Shown: piece by piece, positions 1-12,089 of the stretch | How the letters are laid out: each line of letters begins with the position of its first letter | Numbering within the stretch: the stretch's first letter is position 1 | Origin: Euwallacea fornicatus | Taxonomy: Eukaryota > Arthropoda > Insecta > Coleoptera > Curculionidae | Length of the DNA: 64,000 nt | Assembly (NCBI RefSeq): GCF_040115645.1 | Contig: NC_089542.1 | Span: 4,526,001 to 4,590,000 of the forward strand | Direction: 5' to 3' | Program-made: the position numbers and the translations under genes | Notes under the pieces: generated by a model | The model's database searches: none | What the model was told of the DNA's origin: nothing | Seen by the model: the letters and a program-made list of their open reading frames with translations, nothing else

Positions 1-120
1 TAGTAAAGTCAGTACAGAATGTCACAAGCAAAGCTCATATGTATGTGGACCTTCTCAGAGCACAGTTCTCGAACCAGAACAAGTACCTGCCGTTATTTGT
101 ATAACCAAAAGAAGCCTTAC

Positions 121-199
121 CTATACCAGACACCATCATCAACAGTAATCCTACACAGCAAGCGGCAAGTGTCCGCGATGGAATCTGAACTGACCCCAT
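121..199 (-). CDS. Possible signal-peptide first exon, gene continuing left of window
   Basis: On the minus strand an ATG at 199-197 opens a frame starting MGSVQIPSRT followed by a 17-residue hydrophobic run (LAACCVGLLLMMVSGIG), which looks like a signal peptide or a single membrane segment. Directly after it is a good splice donor (ATAG then GTAAGG; last exon base 121), as is common for signal-peptide exons. Without splicing the frame runs on to a stop at 37-35 and gives a 54-residue product. An in-frame stop lies just upstream of the ATG. Further upstream on the same strand, at 440, is another ATG in good context (ACATGGCGGAC), but its frame stops after 17 codons, so it could be an upstream ORF or leader. 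No family is recognised. The downstream exons would lie outside the window, so this may be chance. Confidence 0.3.
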
Positions 200-1049
200 T
201 TCAAAGTAACTTCACTGATGATATTCACCTGTCATACCACTGAACAAACTCCTCTATAGTACAATTTTTCCGGTGAAAAAAACACTATGATCCTTTACAC
301 ATGATGATTTATGATGTGTAATATAACAGTTCTTTGATTTCAAGATAATTAACGTGATATTGCCACGAGATAATTCTCGACTTCGTCACTGGTTATTTGG
401 GTCATCTTTAATCCGCGTCATCTTCACGAGGTCCGCCATGTTTCTTCATCACAAAATAAAGCGATATCCTTACATTTTCTTGTATTGCCAAATGCCGAAA
501 TTGTCACCATCACACACACATTCACTTAAGTGAAATCTTCAATTTAATAGTGAAGAAACCGGACATGCACGACAAACGGTGGGTACCCGATGGTTCCAGC
601 AGACTGCTAAAGTAACGGAACCGCCGCGAAGAAATGTGTAGACAGTCTTTAGTGCTGCAGGTGGGGCTTCAACTCCTGCTAACCACAGTATGTCGTACCC
701 GAAAAGGAATGTGTTATATGGACCCACTCCCTATGCAGTTGCAAGCAATTACCAGGAGTGCTATCATGGGAGAATTTGTAATTTCTAATTATTTCAATGT
801 AATTACATATGATGGGTGATAATTGCAATTATTCACATCCAAAAATGAGAAAATATTGCAAAGAAATTTGGGAAATTGGTTATAAAAGTCTCCTTAATAT
901 TCTGCGAAATTTTCGTTTAAATTTAGAAGTTAATAGTGAGGTATCGAACCCGAGATCAGTATCTTCACACTACTGCTACAAATATTCGTAATAATCTACC
1001 AACCGTAGGGTCTACTAGCAGATGGGCCATGGGCTCACTGGCACCCATC
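200..1049. other. Non-coding stretch before tRNA-Pro
   Basis: No supported gene. The minus-strand ATG at 440 (ATGGCGGACCTC) is in strong initiation context but closes after 17 codons. Short open frames around 540-990 overlap on both strands and show no domain. Confidence 0.5.
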
Positions 1050-1121
1050 GGCTCGTTGGTCTAGGGGTATGATTCTCGCTTCGGGTGCGAGAGGTCCCGG
1101 GTTCAAATCCCGGACGAGCCC
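1050..1121 (+). tRNA. tRNA-Pro: tRNA-Pro (anticodon CGG)
   Basis: A complete 72-nt cloverleaf. The acceptor stem GGCTCGT (1050-1056) pairs with ACGAGCC (1114-1120). The anticodon stem CTCGC (1075-1079) pairs with GCGAG (1087-1091) around a seven-base loop carrying anticodon CGG at 1082-1084, which reads the proline codon CCG. The T arm is CCCGG-GTTCAAAT-CCGG, containing the B box GGTTCAAATCC; the A box is in the D arm around GGTCTAGGGG. There is no intron. A run of seven T at 1131-1137 serves as the polymerase III terminator. CCA is not encoded, as expected for a nuclear tRNA gene. Confidence 0.96.
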
Positions 1122-1130
1122 TTTGAACAC

Positions 1131-1137
1131 TTTTTTT
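1131..1137 (+). terminator. Pol III T-run terminator of tRNA-Pro
   Basis: Seven T residues ten bases after the tRNA 3' end, the usual RNA polymerase III stop signal. Confidence 0.85.
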
Positions 1138-3984
1138 GCATGCCCTGTATATTTATCAACACAACATATATTGCACTATAAAAATAAACTGTTGATGAAA
1201 CACCCACACATCGCAATACGTTTTAGGAAACCCGACAAGACTTTCTCCGATATGTGTCATACCTGACCGGTCGCAATGGGAAAGTTGAAGGTCGAATTCT
1301 GAATGATCTGGGTGTTTTACCATTAAATTGTTGTGCTGACAAAATGGATGAACCATCGCAAAATTAATTAATCTTATTCATTGCGAACTAAAGCAATTTC
1401 TTGATTAAATATTTCATATTAAGCATATTGATATATCATTAAATGTGATGGGCAAACATTGCCCCAATATACTATGTACACTATTGTATAATACTTACTT
1501 TGACATGAGAACCTAAATGAGTTGCATTGAATATATTATAGGTTTAGATCAGTTGTAAGTATCTTTAGATGGGTACTTAATGGCAAAGCAAATACTGCGC
1601 TATTACTATAACATTGTCTCACTGGTAGCTACCGAGGTTATCGAGCTGCTTTAAGAACAATTAATTAATTATCATTAGTGGGTACTAGCATAAATCTAAT
1701 GTAATTGGTCTAATGAAGTTATTTTACATTGACGAATTTAAATTTTTTCCTTGTTAGGTTCAGTATATTTTTAGATTTTCCCTTTAGGTGAATTTCAGTA
1801 ACGTCCGGAAATTGTTTGTCAGAATAACTGGTAAGCCCTCGGACGAATTGAGATCACATTTTCAAGATTTTTAGAAGAGATGTAGACGACTCTTTCCACA
1901 AACAAAGATCTTTCTTGGGCATTTCATTTAATTAATAATTCCTAAGTCAAGAAGCAATATAAGTTTATATTCTTAATATATTTAGATTATATGTAGGCGA
2001 TCATTTTCAGAAAAAATGGAGCTGCCTAGAGCTTTCTATTATGGAAGTTAGAAACTCTTAAATTTGATTGACATGTGTATATTCCTAATAAAAACGAGAA
2101 GCCTCAGAATTTATTCCAATGGTGAAACCCCGTAGTAATTAAAAAATCAGGACTTTTTTTTATTTTTAAAATTTTCTGTTTTCAAATACACACAACTTTT
2201 CCATAGATCCTATACAAAATATTAGTTTAGGGCAAGTCATTACCAGGACCCTGTAGGATTTAACTAGCATTAATCGCTCTTAAACAGCTTTGTACTAAAT
2301 TTAGTACAATTTTTCCGTATATCTGTCTATAGACAGTACAATTTTTAAATCAAATTAGTATAATTATTAACAATCAGGACGTCACATAATTTACTAAAAA
2401 GAAATATTATGGAGTAGTTGCTTGTTTGACTCCCATAGAGAAATACAATGTATTAGATAAGGAAAGATATATAACCGGCTCACTAACATTCATACACTGA
2501 CAGAGGGTTTAGTTGTGCATCTGGTTGCCTACATGACTACGAAAGTTTCCACCTGTCAAGCCTTCAAAGAGTGTTTGTTTTGATTGTTTTAAAAAGTTTT
2601 CCTGATGTTTTCCTTGTTTTTCTCTCAATCTTAATGCATTTTCTAATCAAAAATCATAATAAAACCAGGGTTTTAGTGACAATAATACGTAGAAACAACA
2701 AAATTCTACCAGTTGGCACTAGTTTGGCCAGCAAAGCGAGCGTTGAGATTTGACAAACGGATTTGATGAGATAAAAGCTGTTGGGTAAAGCACGTTTTTC
2801 GGTAAGAAAGTGGCCTTTATTGTATTTTCGGGTTGTTTCAGCGCCAAATTAACAGCCCTTAAGGCAGGTATATGCAGAATATTACTGAAAGTTAAGTTTC
2901 TCAATGAGAAAAGTTGGAAAACTTGCAGATTTCAAATTTGCTGAGCCAGAGCTTTTGGCTAATTTTTTAAGTGATGACGTCCGTTAATTAACTCTTTTAA
3001 ACTCCCAAATCAAACCCATATTAGTGAATTTAAGGCTGATTGTCCTAATTTACTATCAAATACAATAATAAATAAATAAAGTATAAAATAACATTGACCA
3101 TTTTACACTAATCATTATGATTTGCTTGCAATAAATTTATGTTTATCTCTTGTATCTTATAACGTCGTGTATTAGTTCAAACCCCCATATGAAAGTCCTC
3201 AAGGGGTTTAAATGGACTTCGACACTCCTCGTCAAATTTGAAAACCTTGAGTGCCCCTTTGTAACCCCCCAAAAGTGTTTGAATATATAGCTCTGTGGCG
3301 CCTTGAACAATCCCATTAAAAGGGTAAAATTTAGGTTTTCCTGACTTAAGCCTTGATTAATGTATGTTTGTTTAAGATTGATAAGCCCTTTTACATATAT
3401 TCAAACTTAAAATTACCCTTAAAAGTAGTAAATATTGATAGTAGCATTTAAAGTGTCACAGGATTTTTCTTATTTTTTATGTATTTATTTTTAGGCCCTT
3501 AATTAGTGAAAATCTTTAAGGTTATTAATCACTGAGTTGAGCTTTTTAAGTGTGCAAAAGCCCTTTTTCGGTGGTTAGACCAGTTCCTAATTAGGCTAAA
3601 AATTAAATTAAAAACAAGGTCAAAAAGGGTATAGATTTGAGTAACTCTAAAGGAAATCTCTATTTCAATTCTGATATCATGCAGCAACAGTTTTTAAGGG
3701 TACACAAAAACCATTAAAATTAACAACTTTTCTTTTAGAAATTGAATATATTTTATTTATAATTTGTATAAAATTTTTTATTGAACCTTTAATAACTCAA
3801 TTCTTTTTATGGCAAAAAACTCTTAGGAATCACAAGTTTAAAGATTGTATGAACTGCATAAAAATTAAGACAATTTGACATTCTTACTTTTGATATATTT
3901 AAATTTTTTTAAATGTGGTTTGTTCTTAATTTCAAACAAACATGGAATTAAAGCCTGACTTTAAGCCACTTTTAAGGTCTCGTA
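1138..3984. other. AT-rich intergenic region upstream of the Cdk4/6 gene
   Basis: About 2.8 kb with no supported gene. It is strongly AT-rich with frequent stops in all frames. It should contain the promoter and any 5' untranslated sequence of the kinase gene that follows, but no TATA box or initiator stands out well enough to place a start site. Confidence 0.5.
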
Positions 3985-5316
3985 ATGTCTCAAATGAGCT
4001 CCATCCCCCAAGATCGTAATCACAGCACCTACGAGGCAATCAACAAAATCGGCAGAGGTAAGTCTAACTCCTCGTACTATCCCCATTAAGCATTCGAATC
4101 CCTTCAGGGGCGTACGGGACAGTTTACCGGGCCAAAAACAAACATACAGGTCAAGAAGTCGCCCTTAAAAAAGTCTGCATCCCCCTAACTGAGGATGGCA
4201 TTCCCATGAACACCCTCAGGGAAATTGCACTCTTAAAACAACTAAATGCCTATGACCACCCCAATATTGTCAAATTGCTAGACATTTGTCACGGTCAGCA
4301 AATGGGTAGTGATTTGATGATGTTCCTAGTCTTTGAGCACGTTGCACAGGATTTGGCTATGTATATTGAGAAGCACCCCAAAGGGTTTCAGACTACAGAG
4401 ATTCGGAATTTGTCCAGGGAAATTGTTAAAGGAGTAGATTTTTTGCATAGTAACAGAATAGTGCATCGAGACTTGAAGCCTCAAAATTTGCTAGTAACGA
4501 GCAGTGGGCACATTAAATTAGCCGATTTTGGGTTGGCTAAGACTTATGACTATGAGATGAAGCTGACTTCAGTTGTGAGTTTGAATAAATTTGTTTTTGA
4601 TTTATGGTGATTTAACATTATTTAATTAAAATTGAATATCATATTTTTCATCTAAGAGTATTAATGTTTGTTTAAAGGAATTTAAACTCAAATTTGAACC
4701 AGTTTATTTTTTATTTATTGAGATTTAAATTTACTGTTACTGAGGCTTAATATCATATTTTTAAAATTGTGAAGCAGTCATTTAATGAGCCCTCTAATAA
4801 TACAAATCTTTGATGCCCAGGTGGTGACCCTTTGGTATAGGGCCCCAGAAGTGCTTCTAGGCTTGCCCTATGCAACTCCCGTGGACATTTGGTCCATAGG
4901 ATGCATCATAGTAGAACTGTATACTAGAAAACCATTGTTTTGTGGTAAATCCGAGAACGAGCAATTGGGAGAGGTTTTAAGGTGGGATGGTTGGACTTAA
5001 ATTCGATTCTCTCTTAAAAGGTTGTCTATTCAGGATTTTGGGGAAACCACCCAAGAATGAATGGCCTGAAAAAAACATCCCTATAAAATGGAGCGCGTTC
5101 CATATTACCGAGAAGGTGGAATTGAAAACAGTGGCGCCGAATATGTGCGAGACAGCTCTAAGTTTAGTCACGGTGAGCTAAGAAGACGTTTGTGGTTGTT
5201 TTAGCAACTGAGTCTTTTCTTTGCAGAAAATGTTGGCTTTTGATCCAGATAAACGCGTCACGGCTCTTGAAGCTTTAAACCACGATTATTTCCTCGAAGA
5301 GCCCATTAATACTTAA
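3985..5316 (+). CDS. Cdk4: Cyclin-dependent kinase 4/6 homologue, complete (5 exons)
   Basis: Serine/threonine kinase of the CDK4/6 class. In animals this class binds D-type cyclins and drives growth and G1 progression by phosphorylating Rb-family proteins in the nucleus. Exons I join by hand: 3985-4057, 4108-4574, 4821-4981, 5034-5172 and 5227-5316 (309 aa, typical for the family). All introns are GT-AG; their lengths are 50, 246, 52 and 54 bp. Seen in the protein: glycine loop GRGAYG (23-28), catalytic Lys45 in VALKK, the PSTAIRE-equivalent helix PMNTLRE (57-63) with Glu63, HRDLKPQN with Asp146, DFGLAK (164-169), and the T-loop LTSVVVTLWYRAPE with the activating Thr178 (equivalent to Thr172 of human CDK4). 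The EDGIP insert before the helix and SVVVTLWYRAPE separate it from Cdk1/2 and Cdk5. The ATG at 3985 leaves a short N-terminal tail before the kinase core; a second Met is at residue 4. All catalytic residues are intact. Assignment to the class is firm; expression is not shown. Confidence 0.95.
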
Positions 5317-5526
5317 GTATTAAACTAGACTTTTAATTATGTCAAAAGTAGATTTATATTCTTAGTTTCCTGCCCGTTTAAACCATCTTTGCTCCTTATT
5401 TTTAGCACGATTTGAGTGCCAGTTTGTCTCGATTTTATTACGTTTTGTTTCAGTTTTTAATGTCTACATTTATTTTAATTTTTAAAACTTTCAAAAATAT
5501 GTGAACTCTTCAGGTTTTATATGCAC

Positions 5527-5532
5527 AATAAA
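5527..5532 (+). terminator. Poly(A) signal of the Cdk4/6 gene
   Basis: AATAAA about 210 bases after the kinase stop codon, in AT-rich 3' flanking sequence. It is the first canonical hexamer downstream, so it is the likely cleavage signal. Confidence 0.6.
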
Positions 5533-6371
5533 GATATAAAAACCAACAGGTTTTTTGAGTATTTTTAGAACTGTTTTATATTTTACAAGTAGTTTTGTAA
5601 GTTTTATTGTAAATAATATAGGAGTATTTTATTTTATTATGATTAATCTAGGAACGTACTGTTATGGTTTTAAAAGCTTATAAAAAGCATTTTCGAGTTT
5701 TTTTGTCTCTATTCCTAGCATCTCCACTAGTAGAATATCAGCTCTATTTATACTCCCAATTAGCTGCTATTCCTCAACATTGCCAATATTTCAATCAGAT
5801 ACTTGTATGCTTCTTAGCGTTATTCTTATCAAAAAGTTCATTGACTCATTTTTGGCACACATTTCCTCCTTCAATATACATATTTCGTATTGGAAAAGAA
5901 AATATAAAATCCCTATCCTCTGTTTGAACAAGTCATGTCCACATTTTGATAAAGTGTTGACGCACCCATTAAAGGTACCGTTACACAACTCTCATCAACT
6001 TTATCTAGAGGATAACTATGAGGAATACGTACTTTGCGTGACAGTTAAGGGCCAATTCTGTCACTTACAGCATGAAGACAAATAAACATAAACAAACATT
6101 GGTTTTAGACTTAAAGATCGAACATCCTGTCGTGTTAAATAACTGTTAATATGCCCATTGGGTTTCAGTCTAATTTGCCTAAAAGCCCGAGAACAGGAAC
6201 CGATATTCAGTTAAACAAACAAAGTAAAAGGCATAAATGTATGGCCAATGCTTCTTGGGGGAATAGTTTGGGTGTTAGTGCGTTATTAACATCTTCCAGT
6301 TAGGTGTTAATTGTTTCAGTAAGAATTATTTTATTGCTTTATTAATGGAAATGATGTCAGTTTAGGGCAGT
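5533..6371. other. Intergenic spacer between kinase and CUB genes
   Basis: About 840 bases between two genes on the same strand. Short open frames at 5660-6085 overlap each other on both strands and lack any recognisable motif. The promoter of the CUB gene should lie in its distal part, but no clear core element is visible. Confidence 0.5.
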
Positions 6372-9300
6372 ATGTACGGGTTACTGTACTTTGGGGTCTT
6401 TGTGGGGCTGGTTCAGGGGGGGTTTTTTGACTTGACCGATGTGGAAGATCCGTTTGCGTTATTGTGGAATTTTCAACGTAAGTATTAGATAGCAGCCTTC
6501 AAGAGGAAATATCCTTTACCATATTATCCGAAAGATTCCTTTACTTATTTTTTTCATTTAAGTCAAAATAGAATTTCTTTAACTACGGGTTTATAAAGTT
6601 CTATTACTTTATAGTTAGTTATATGTTTTAGGTACATTAATTACTTAATTTTATAATTTCATGTGATATTTTGCCAGAATAGCTTAATTTGTGGCATTAA
6701 CGTGTTTTTCCAAATTTTTTTCAGAAAAATCAGTTGTTGCTCCTGTGTGGTCATTAAATACATTTTGCTGGGTTCTTGCACGCTCAATAAAGCAATTTAG
6801 TATCGCATTTCTCCGTAAATGGACAATGTTCAGCGAATTTTACCCTCACCTCAATGTCAAGAAACTTGTCTGCACTTTCATATTTTCCACATTTTTTATT
6901 AAAATTTTCGATTTGTAAGTTAACACATGGAAAAATTTAATGTTCCAGAAGCATAGGAAGCTCAATGTATTCCAACACAAATAGGGGGTGCTCGCTGGCG
7001 TTCCGAAATAACTGGGTTGAATTATAATAAAATGAATGTAGGACGTATGGATACGCGTCACACTTTTATAGTTAAGGGCGGGAAGAGAAACAGTGTGTTA
7101 TGAAATGTTTAGTAGAAGTCCGGGGCGTGGAAGGCGGTCATGCCATTATTAATCATCGAAGCAATAATACAATTTAACAAATTATATAAGGAAAAATGGT
7201 TATCTCGGAAGAAGAGCCACGCGCGCCGCTGCTTTTCTTAATAAAATTAGCCAAAACTTTGCTATATTAACACTTAAATCACCACATTAATTAAACACTA
7301 AAAACTATTTTAAACATTTTCTTCAGAGCTTTTTTTTATATATTCTTGGTCTCCAAAATTCGCTGAGGTCTTTCCTTTTTTCTTGTAGCAATAAGAGACA
7401 AACTCACTCATTGCTCGATCGGTGACGTCTCCGGCATATGCATGGAAAAAGCCAAATGCTTGATAGCAGGAGGCACCATCACCAAAAAGTCATGTGGTCC
7501 TTTCTTTACGTGCTGCTCCTGTAAGTTCTCTTCATTCGTCAAAAACCACCTCTCAAGCCACAGGCCTTTTGTGTTTCAGTGCCGACCAAGTGTGGGGCAA
7601 CCTCAGACAAAAAGCAGGCATATTTTAGCTCAGGAAGCCTCAATCCCACCACCACAACCTGCCAATACACGATCAAACTGCGCAATAAAAATGTGTGTCA
7701 AGTTAGGCTGGATTTTGAGGAGTTAATATTAGCTCCTACTATAAGCTTTCATAGCTCAACTCTCAATAAGAACGTCCTTACTTGCGTAAATGACTCACTC
7801 CATATCAATCCTAAGCCATATGGACTGCCTGTCGTCTGTGGCAACAGCACTAAGCAACACTGTATTACATTTTTTTATAAAACCATCTGATTTCTTAAAA
7901 GTTTTATAATGTCTTTTTAGTGTTTGTTCATGTGAATCAAACTTCAGACTCCATATCCGCCGTAACGATCGAGATAAATCTGGCAAACAGACTAGATCCC
8001 TCTAGTGATAAGCTTCCAAGCCCCAAATGGAAGATCAAGTTTACACAACTCGAGTGCCCTTTAAAGAGGCACAAATTCGATATATTTAAATATGGGGACG
8101 TTGAAAATATCAACAATGATTTCTATGCTTTGGGTGCGTAGATAAGTCTCCTACCTTAAAGGTGGTAACAATTTTCCCGCAGCTCCCCACGGAGCTGTTC
8201 AATATTTCACAGAGCAAACTGGAGAGTTCTGGTCGTTTGCCTTGAGCAACGCAGACTCTGACAATACCCTCACCGGCTACCCTTTTGGGGCACATTATAC
8301 TATTGCCTTTAGAAGACCTAGCAGTAAATCCTGTATCAAGTGAGTATTGTTAAAGGGGCTGCTTCTCTTTAGGTGAGTATAAATGAGATTGACGAGAAAT
8401 TAAGGTTGTGATTGAGTAGGAATTAGGAAATCAAATAATATATACGGTGCTCTATAAGGATAGGGTGTGCTGGAACAAAAACTTGTTTTTCGGTTTACTT
8501 AAAAGGCTTTGAAAGCGTACTCCTGGAGATCTTCAAATCTCTGGGAAACTCTTAGAGATAGTCATATCATCTATAGTAATAAAGCATACTTATCGAACAG
8601 GATCATTGAAAAATAGTTAAAAATGTGGAAGTTCGTATATTAACAAACGGACTTCTTAAGGGGAAAGTTTGAGATTTCTACTTTTCGTCCATGCAAGAGC
8701 AGTATGCATAGAGCCGTAAATATCTCAAAAAATCTTTGAAATAGGTCCACATATACATCTAACTTAAATTGATACTTACGATTAGTGGAATTAAAAAAAT
8801 ATTCAGGGCGCTCTTTGGGGAAAAAAAGAATATTGAGTGCTGCAACCAGAAGGTTGTATTTGGTGTATTTATATGTCGTTAAATAGGCAATTTCTATTTC
8901 GCTTTAGAGTGATGTTACAGGGCTCAAATTTACAGGAAATATAGGGAAAAATACGCCTTTTTGAGACTAAATTTATACTGTAGAAGCACTAGTAATAGAT
9001 TGGAAATTAAGGGGCCATAGAGGCGATCATTTAGATAACGTTGTTTTTGTCAATTGGGACATATTTAAGTTGAAAATTTGCGCTTTGGTTTGAAAACATG
9101 TGCTACAGCTCAAACGATATAGAGTGAAGCACGCTTTGTTAAAACTTCAAGTGAAGATCAAGAAATCATAGGAAGGGAGGTGTGATTTTAGTGGCTTGAA
9201 AGAATGGATGGAAAATGTTGCGATACTCAAAGTTATTAGAGGAATAATTATACAAAGTGTCTCTGAACATAGCGCCATAAATTCAACCGCGTATTTTAGG

Positions 9301-10035
9301 TTCTAAAATATGTCGAAAACTTTAATATAAACATACTAGGTGCTTATTAAGTACTTGGACAAACTTTAAAGAGTGAATCCCAGATTAATTATAAGACAAA
9401 AATTTCATATGAATATGGGTCTGTATCAGCGTGGTTCTTAAAATATGGGGTTCCAAAAGAAATTTTTTGTTTAGTATTTTGGTCATATTTTTGTTCAATA
9501 ATAGACACTCTATTCTGAGACACCTTGTATAAATAATAAATTATTGTTAGAGAAAATGGTAGATATAGCTATTGAAGGTTTAATAGCGAAATCGTGGCTA
9601 TTATTCAGTAGAATTAAATAGTTATTTAAAATACAGAGTGTTTTGTAAAGCAAAATCGATAGTGACCTCGTAAACCTTATGCAGGTTCATTCCATCTGAA
9701 ATTAAGTTGTTACCATCATCAGTCGGTGTCTCACCACATAACTGCGGGGATTACCTTCATGTTCCAGAGTACTATACCGACAGCGATCTTAGTACTACTA
9801 CCGAGCCTATGTCAGAGGTCTGCGAGACTACCTCTTCTTTTTATAGTACGTTCGAAGGTCTTGTTTGGAGTTTTGTTAATAGTTGAAAGGTTCTATTCCA
9901 GGTCTTGTGCCAGGGCCCTTCTTCGTCAACTTCAAATCAATGGAAACCCTTACCGATGTTCCTATGAATGGCAACTTCTATTTTGCGATCACTTACCAGA
10001 TATTCAACAGTGGGTGCCCGGACAATGTCAGTTGA
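6372..10035 (+). CDS. Secreted protein with Cys-rich N-terminal motif and two CUB domains (7 exons)
   Basis: Predicted secreted or extracellular protein of the insect CUB-domain family; function unknown. Exons I join by hand: 6372-6477, 7389-7520, 7580-7861, 7921-8133, 8183-8339, 9685-9845 and 9902-10035 (394 aa). Frame is kept at every GT-AG junction. The start begins MYGLLYFGVFVGLVQGG, a good signal peptide. Next comes a cysteine cluster with Cys44, 52, 58, 70, 76, 77 and 83 (pattern C..GICMEKAKC...SCGPFFTCC), the small knot that precedes CUB domains in many insect proteins. CUB 1 spans about 83-205 and includes WKIKFTQLECP after a linker. CUB 2 spans about 240-392, with NCGDYLHVPE and the C-terminal PGPFFVNFKS. 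Oddity: where related proteins, as I recall them, have LAP.GCLQYF and YTICIRR, this one has APHGAVQYF and YTIAFRR, so two cysteines that could pair are both gone. Weak points are the donors after exon 3 (GTATTA) and exon 4 (GTGCGT). The long introns are intron 1 (911 bp) and intron 5 (1,345 bp, carrying a small inverted-repeat element). Confidence 0.88.
9248..9533. mobile_element. Small inverted-repeat element (MITE-like) in intron 5 of the CUB gene
   Basis: The left end TTATACAAAGTGTCTCTGAA (9248-9267) is the near-perfect inverse of the sequence at 9514-9533 (reads TTATACAAGGTGTCTCAGAA on the minus strand; 18 of 20 match). The 286-bp interior has no coding capacity. Size, inverted ends and position inside an intron fit a non-autonomous DNA transposon. 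The two arms diverge immediately inside the terminal 20 bases. No clear target-site duplication was found. Confidence 0.6.
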
Positions 10036-10053
10036 TTGCGTTTCTTATAAGCG

Positions 10054-10059
10054 AATAAA
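10054..10059 (+). terminator. Poly(A) signal of the CUB gene
   Basis: AATAAA 18 bases after the CUB gene stop codon, implying a very short 3' untranslated region. Confidence 0.6.
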
Positions 10060-10436
10060 ATGTTTTGGAACTGAAATCGTCTTTTCATATATACCTGGAA
10101 AAGTTTAAATTGAAACTGGATAAGTTAATAGATATCTTTCTCAGAGCGAGCGAGAAGGTCATATTTCAAAACTTTGAGCGGTCTATTTCTGTCTTGCAGA
10201 CGCGAAATTTATGATCTGACGGAATTCGCGTATAAGTTGCCTCAAGGCAGATACATCATGTAACGAATTTGTAAAGGTTTTTATTCTGAGTTTGTCCCTG
10301 TGATCGAGTAAACTGTTGACGCCTTTTTAGCAAGGAGAGTAAGAGTAAACGTGGAGAAAAAGTTGGCCGAATTGATCTCAAGACGTCGAACTATTTTTTT
10401 TGTTTTTTTTTTTTTGAGCCAGTTGAATGTTTGGGC

Positions 10437-11067
10437 AACTGGAAGAGCAACGTGTTTCTTAACGCTTTCCTTTAAAACGAGCCTCCAATTTCAAAGAGTC
10501 CCCTTTCTTTACCGAAATAAACTTTACGACCCAACCCAGGATAATTGTGTTCAACTTACGGTAAATAGTCGTTGGAATGGAATGGACCGTGGATTTTTCA
10601 ACGTAAGTATTAAATGTACGAGTCTTGCGGAGGGAGAACTCCTTCACCATATTGGCGAGAAGTTTCGTTTATCTATATTTTAAAATATAAGTCAAAATTC
10701 TATTTCTCACGTTGTGGCTATGTAAAACTGTTGATTGAAGATTAGTTATATGTTTTAGTTACGTTAAATACTTAATATTGCAGTTTGGTGCTGTATTTTG
10801 AAAGAAAAATTCAAGTTGTGGCATATCCCCTTCACCAGATTGTCGGGAAAATCATGTCTACTTTTTTTAGTCTTAAAGTATGGCAAGAGACAATCCCAAT
10901 TGAGTATCTGAATAACTGGTAAAGTATTGAGCAACCTTTCGCTTAATGTCTCCCCTTAGATAGAGCCTCCAATTTCAAAAAGAGCCTCCTCTCTTTACCG
11001 AAATAAACTTTACGACTGAACTCAGGATAATTGTATTCAACTTACAGTAAATAGTCGTTATAATGGG
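10437..11067. repeat. Decayed local duplications downstream of the CUB gene
   Basis: Two sets of diverged copies. (1) 10437-10584 is repeated in direct orientation at 10914-11067; shared pieces include GCCTCCAATTTCAAA, CTTTACCGAAATAAACTTTA and GTAAATAGTCGTT. (2) 10589-10825 is a diverged copy of 6464-6700, the end of CUB exon 1 with its splice donor and the first part of intron 1; both read TTTTCAACGTAAGTATTA and later TTAGTTATATGTTTTAG. The copied exon end abuts unit 10437-10584, so this patch is a rearranged fragment and not a working gene. Confidence 0.75.
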
Positions 11068-12089
11068 AGTTTAGTTCCCGGTTTGCTCCGAGCAGTCGTT
11101 TTGCAAATTACTTAGCAAAGAAGCCCAGGTGTCTCAAGCCGGCAAACGATCCCTTAATATTTTCCACAGTGGAAGTGGGAAATTACGTATTTTAAACTTT
11201 CAGAGCCACTCTCCTAAACAAAACCCCTCGATGTTTGTTTGCCCGGAACGGTAATTCGGATATTTCAGGGTTTAGGGCTCCGGTGGCCCAGCAGCCGCAG
11301 TTCGGATGATAAATATTCGGCCCTTAATACTGCCCGGAATTCGATATCTCTCTAGTTGCGAAATGTCCATAAACAAGCTCAACGCAAACGTTGCAAAATT
11401 GGGGCCAAGACTGCAGTCCTGATCTGCAGCGAAATGCAAAATTCCAATTCAGATTCGAATATACCGATGTTTTTCTCAATATTATCTGCCGCAGATGTCT
11501 TCGTATATCCCCTTAAACACAGAGTGTGCTATTTAAGGAATTTAGGGACTGCTTATGAAATGCCGAAATTTAGAATTGAAATCCTAAAAATTCTTCTACA
11601 AAAACTCAAATATCTTGAAATCTGTAGCCGGTAGGTATAGGAGCACTAATGGGGAAAATGTGGCTTAAAATATGTAGAATCTGAACACCTTTTAATTTGG
11701 AAAGTGGCCTGTTCAAGAAATTTTAATAAAATGGTTTTCAAGAAACGCAAAAAGAGAAATTGAGATGTAAAACGATATACATCGTTCAAACAGACAATAG
11801 TGAGTTTTCAGAGGTGGGACGAAAAACTATTTTCAGACCCTTCAACAACCTTAGAAACCGTTATTGAGTTACCATATAGAAATTATAGCTATTTCTCAGT
11901 AGACGCAACAAACACTCATTCAAACACCTACATAGGTTCATTCCATCTAAAATTCAATATCTCAAAAACTATCTGAGACTGCATTGAAGATGAAGAAAAA
12001 TAATTTTTAGCTTGAAATACATTTAATAATTACTGCACAAAAGCGGCAATAAATCTGGACAGGCATAAAACTATTTTCTCTGAAAACAC
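11068..12089. other. Spacer between the CUB gene debris and the converging minus-strand gene
   Basis: No supported gene. 11935-11954 (GGTTCATTCCATCTAAAATT) matches the first bases of CUB exon 6 (9684-9703) with one mismatch, and a nearby CAGTAGA-type stretch also resembles the preceding intron. It is either a second fragment of the CUB gene or a shared repeat. A possible ATTAAA poly(A) signal for the minus-strand gene lies at 12022-12027. Confidence 0.5.

Noticed and set aside
4108..4117. GGGCGTACGG in kinase exon 2 resembles the inverted repeat core
   Set aside because: It encodes the conserved glycine loop of the kinase and its flanks do not match the repeats.
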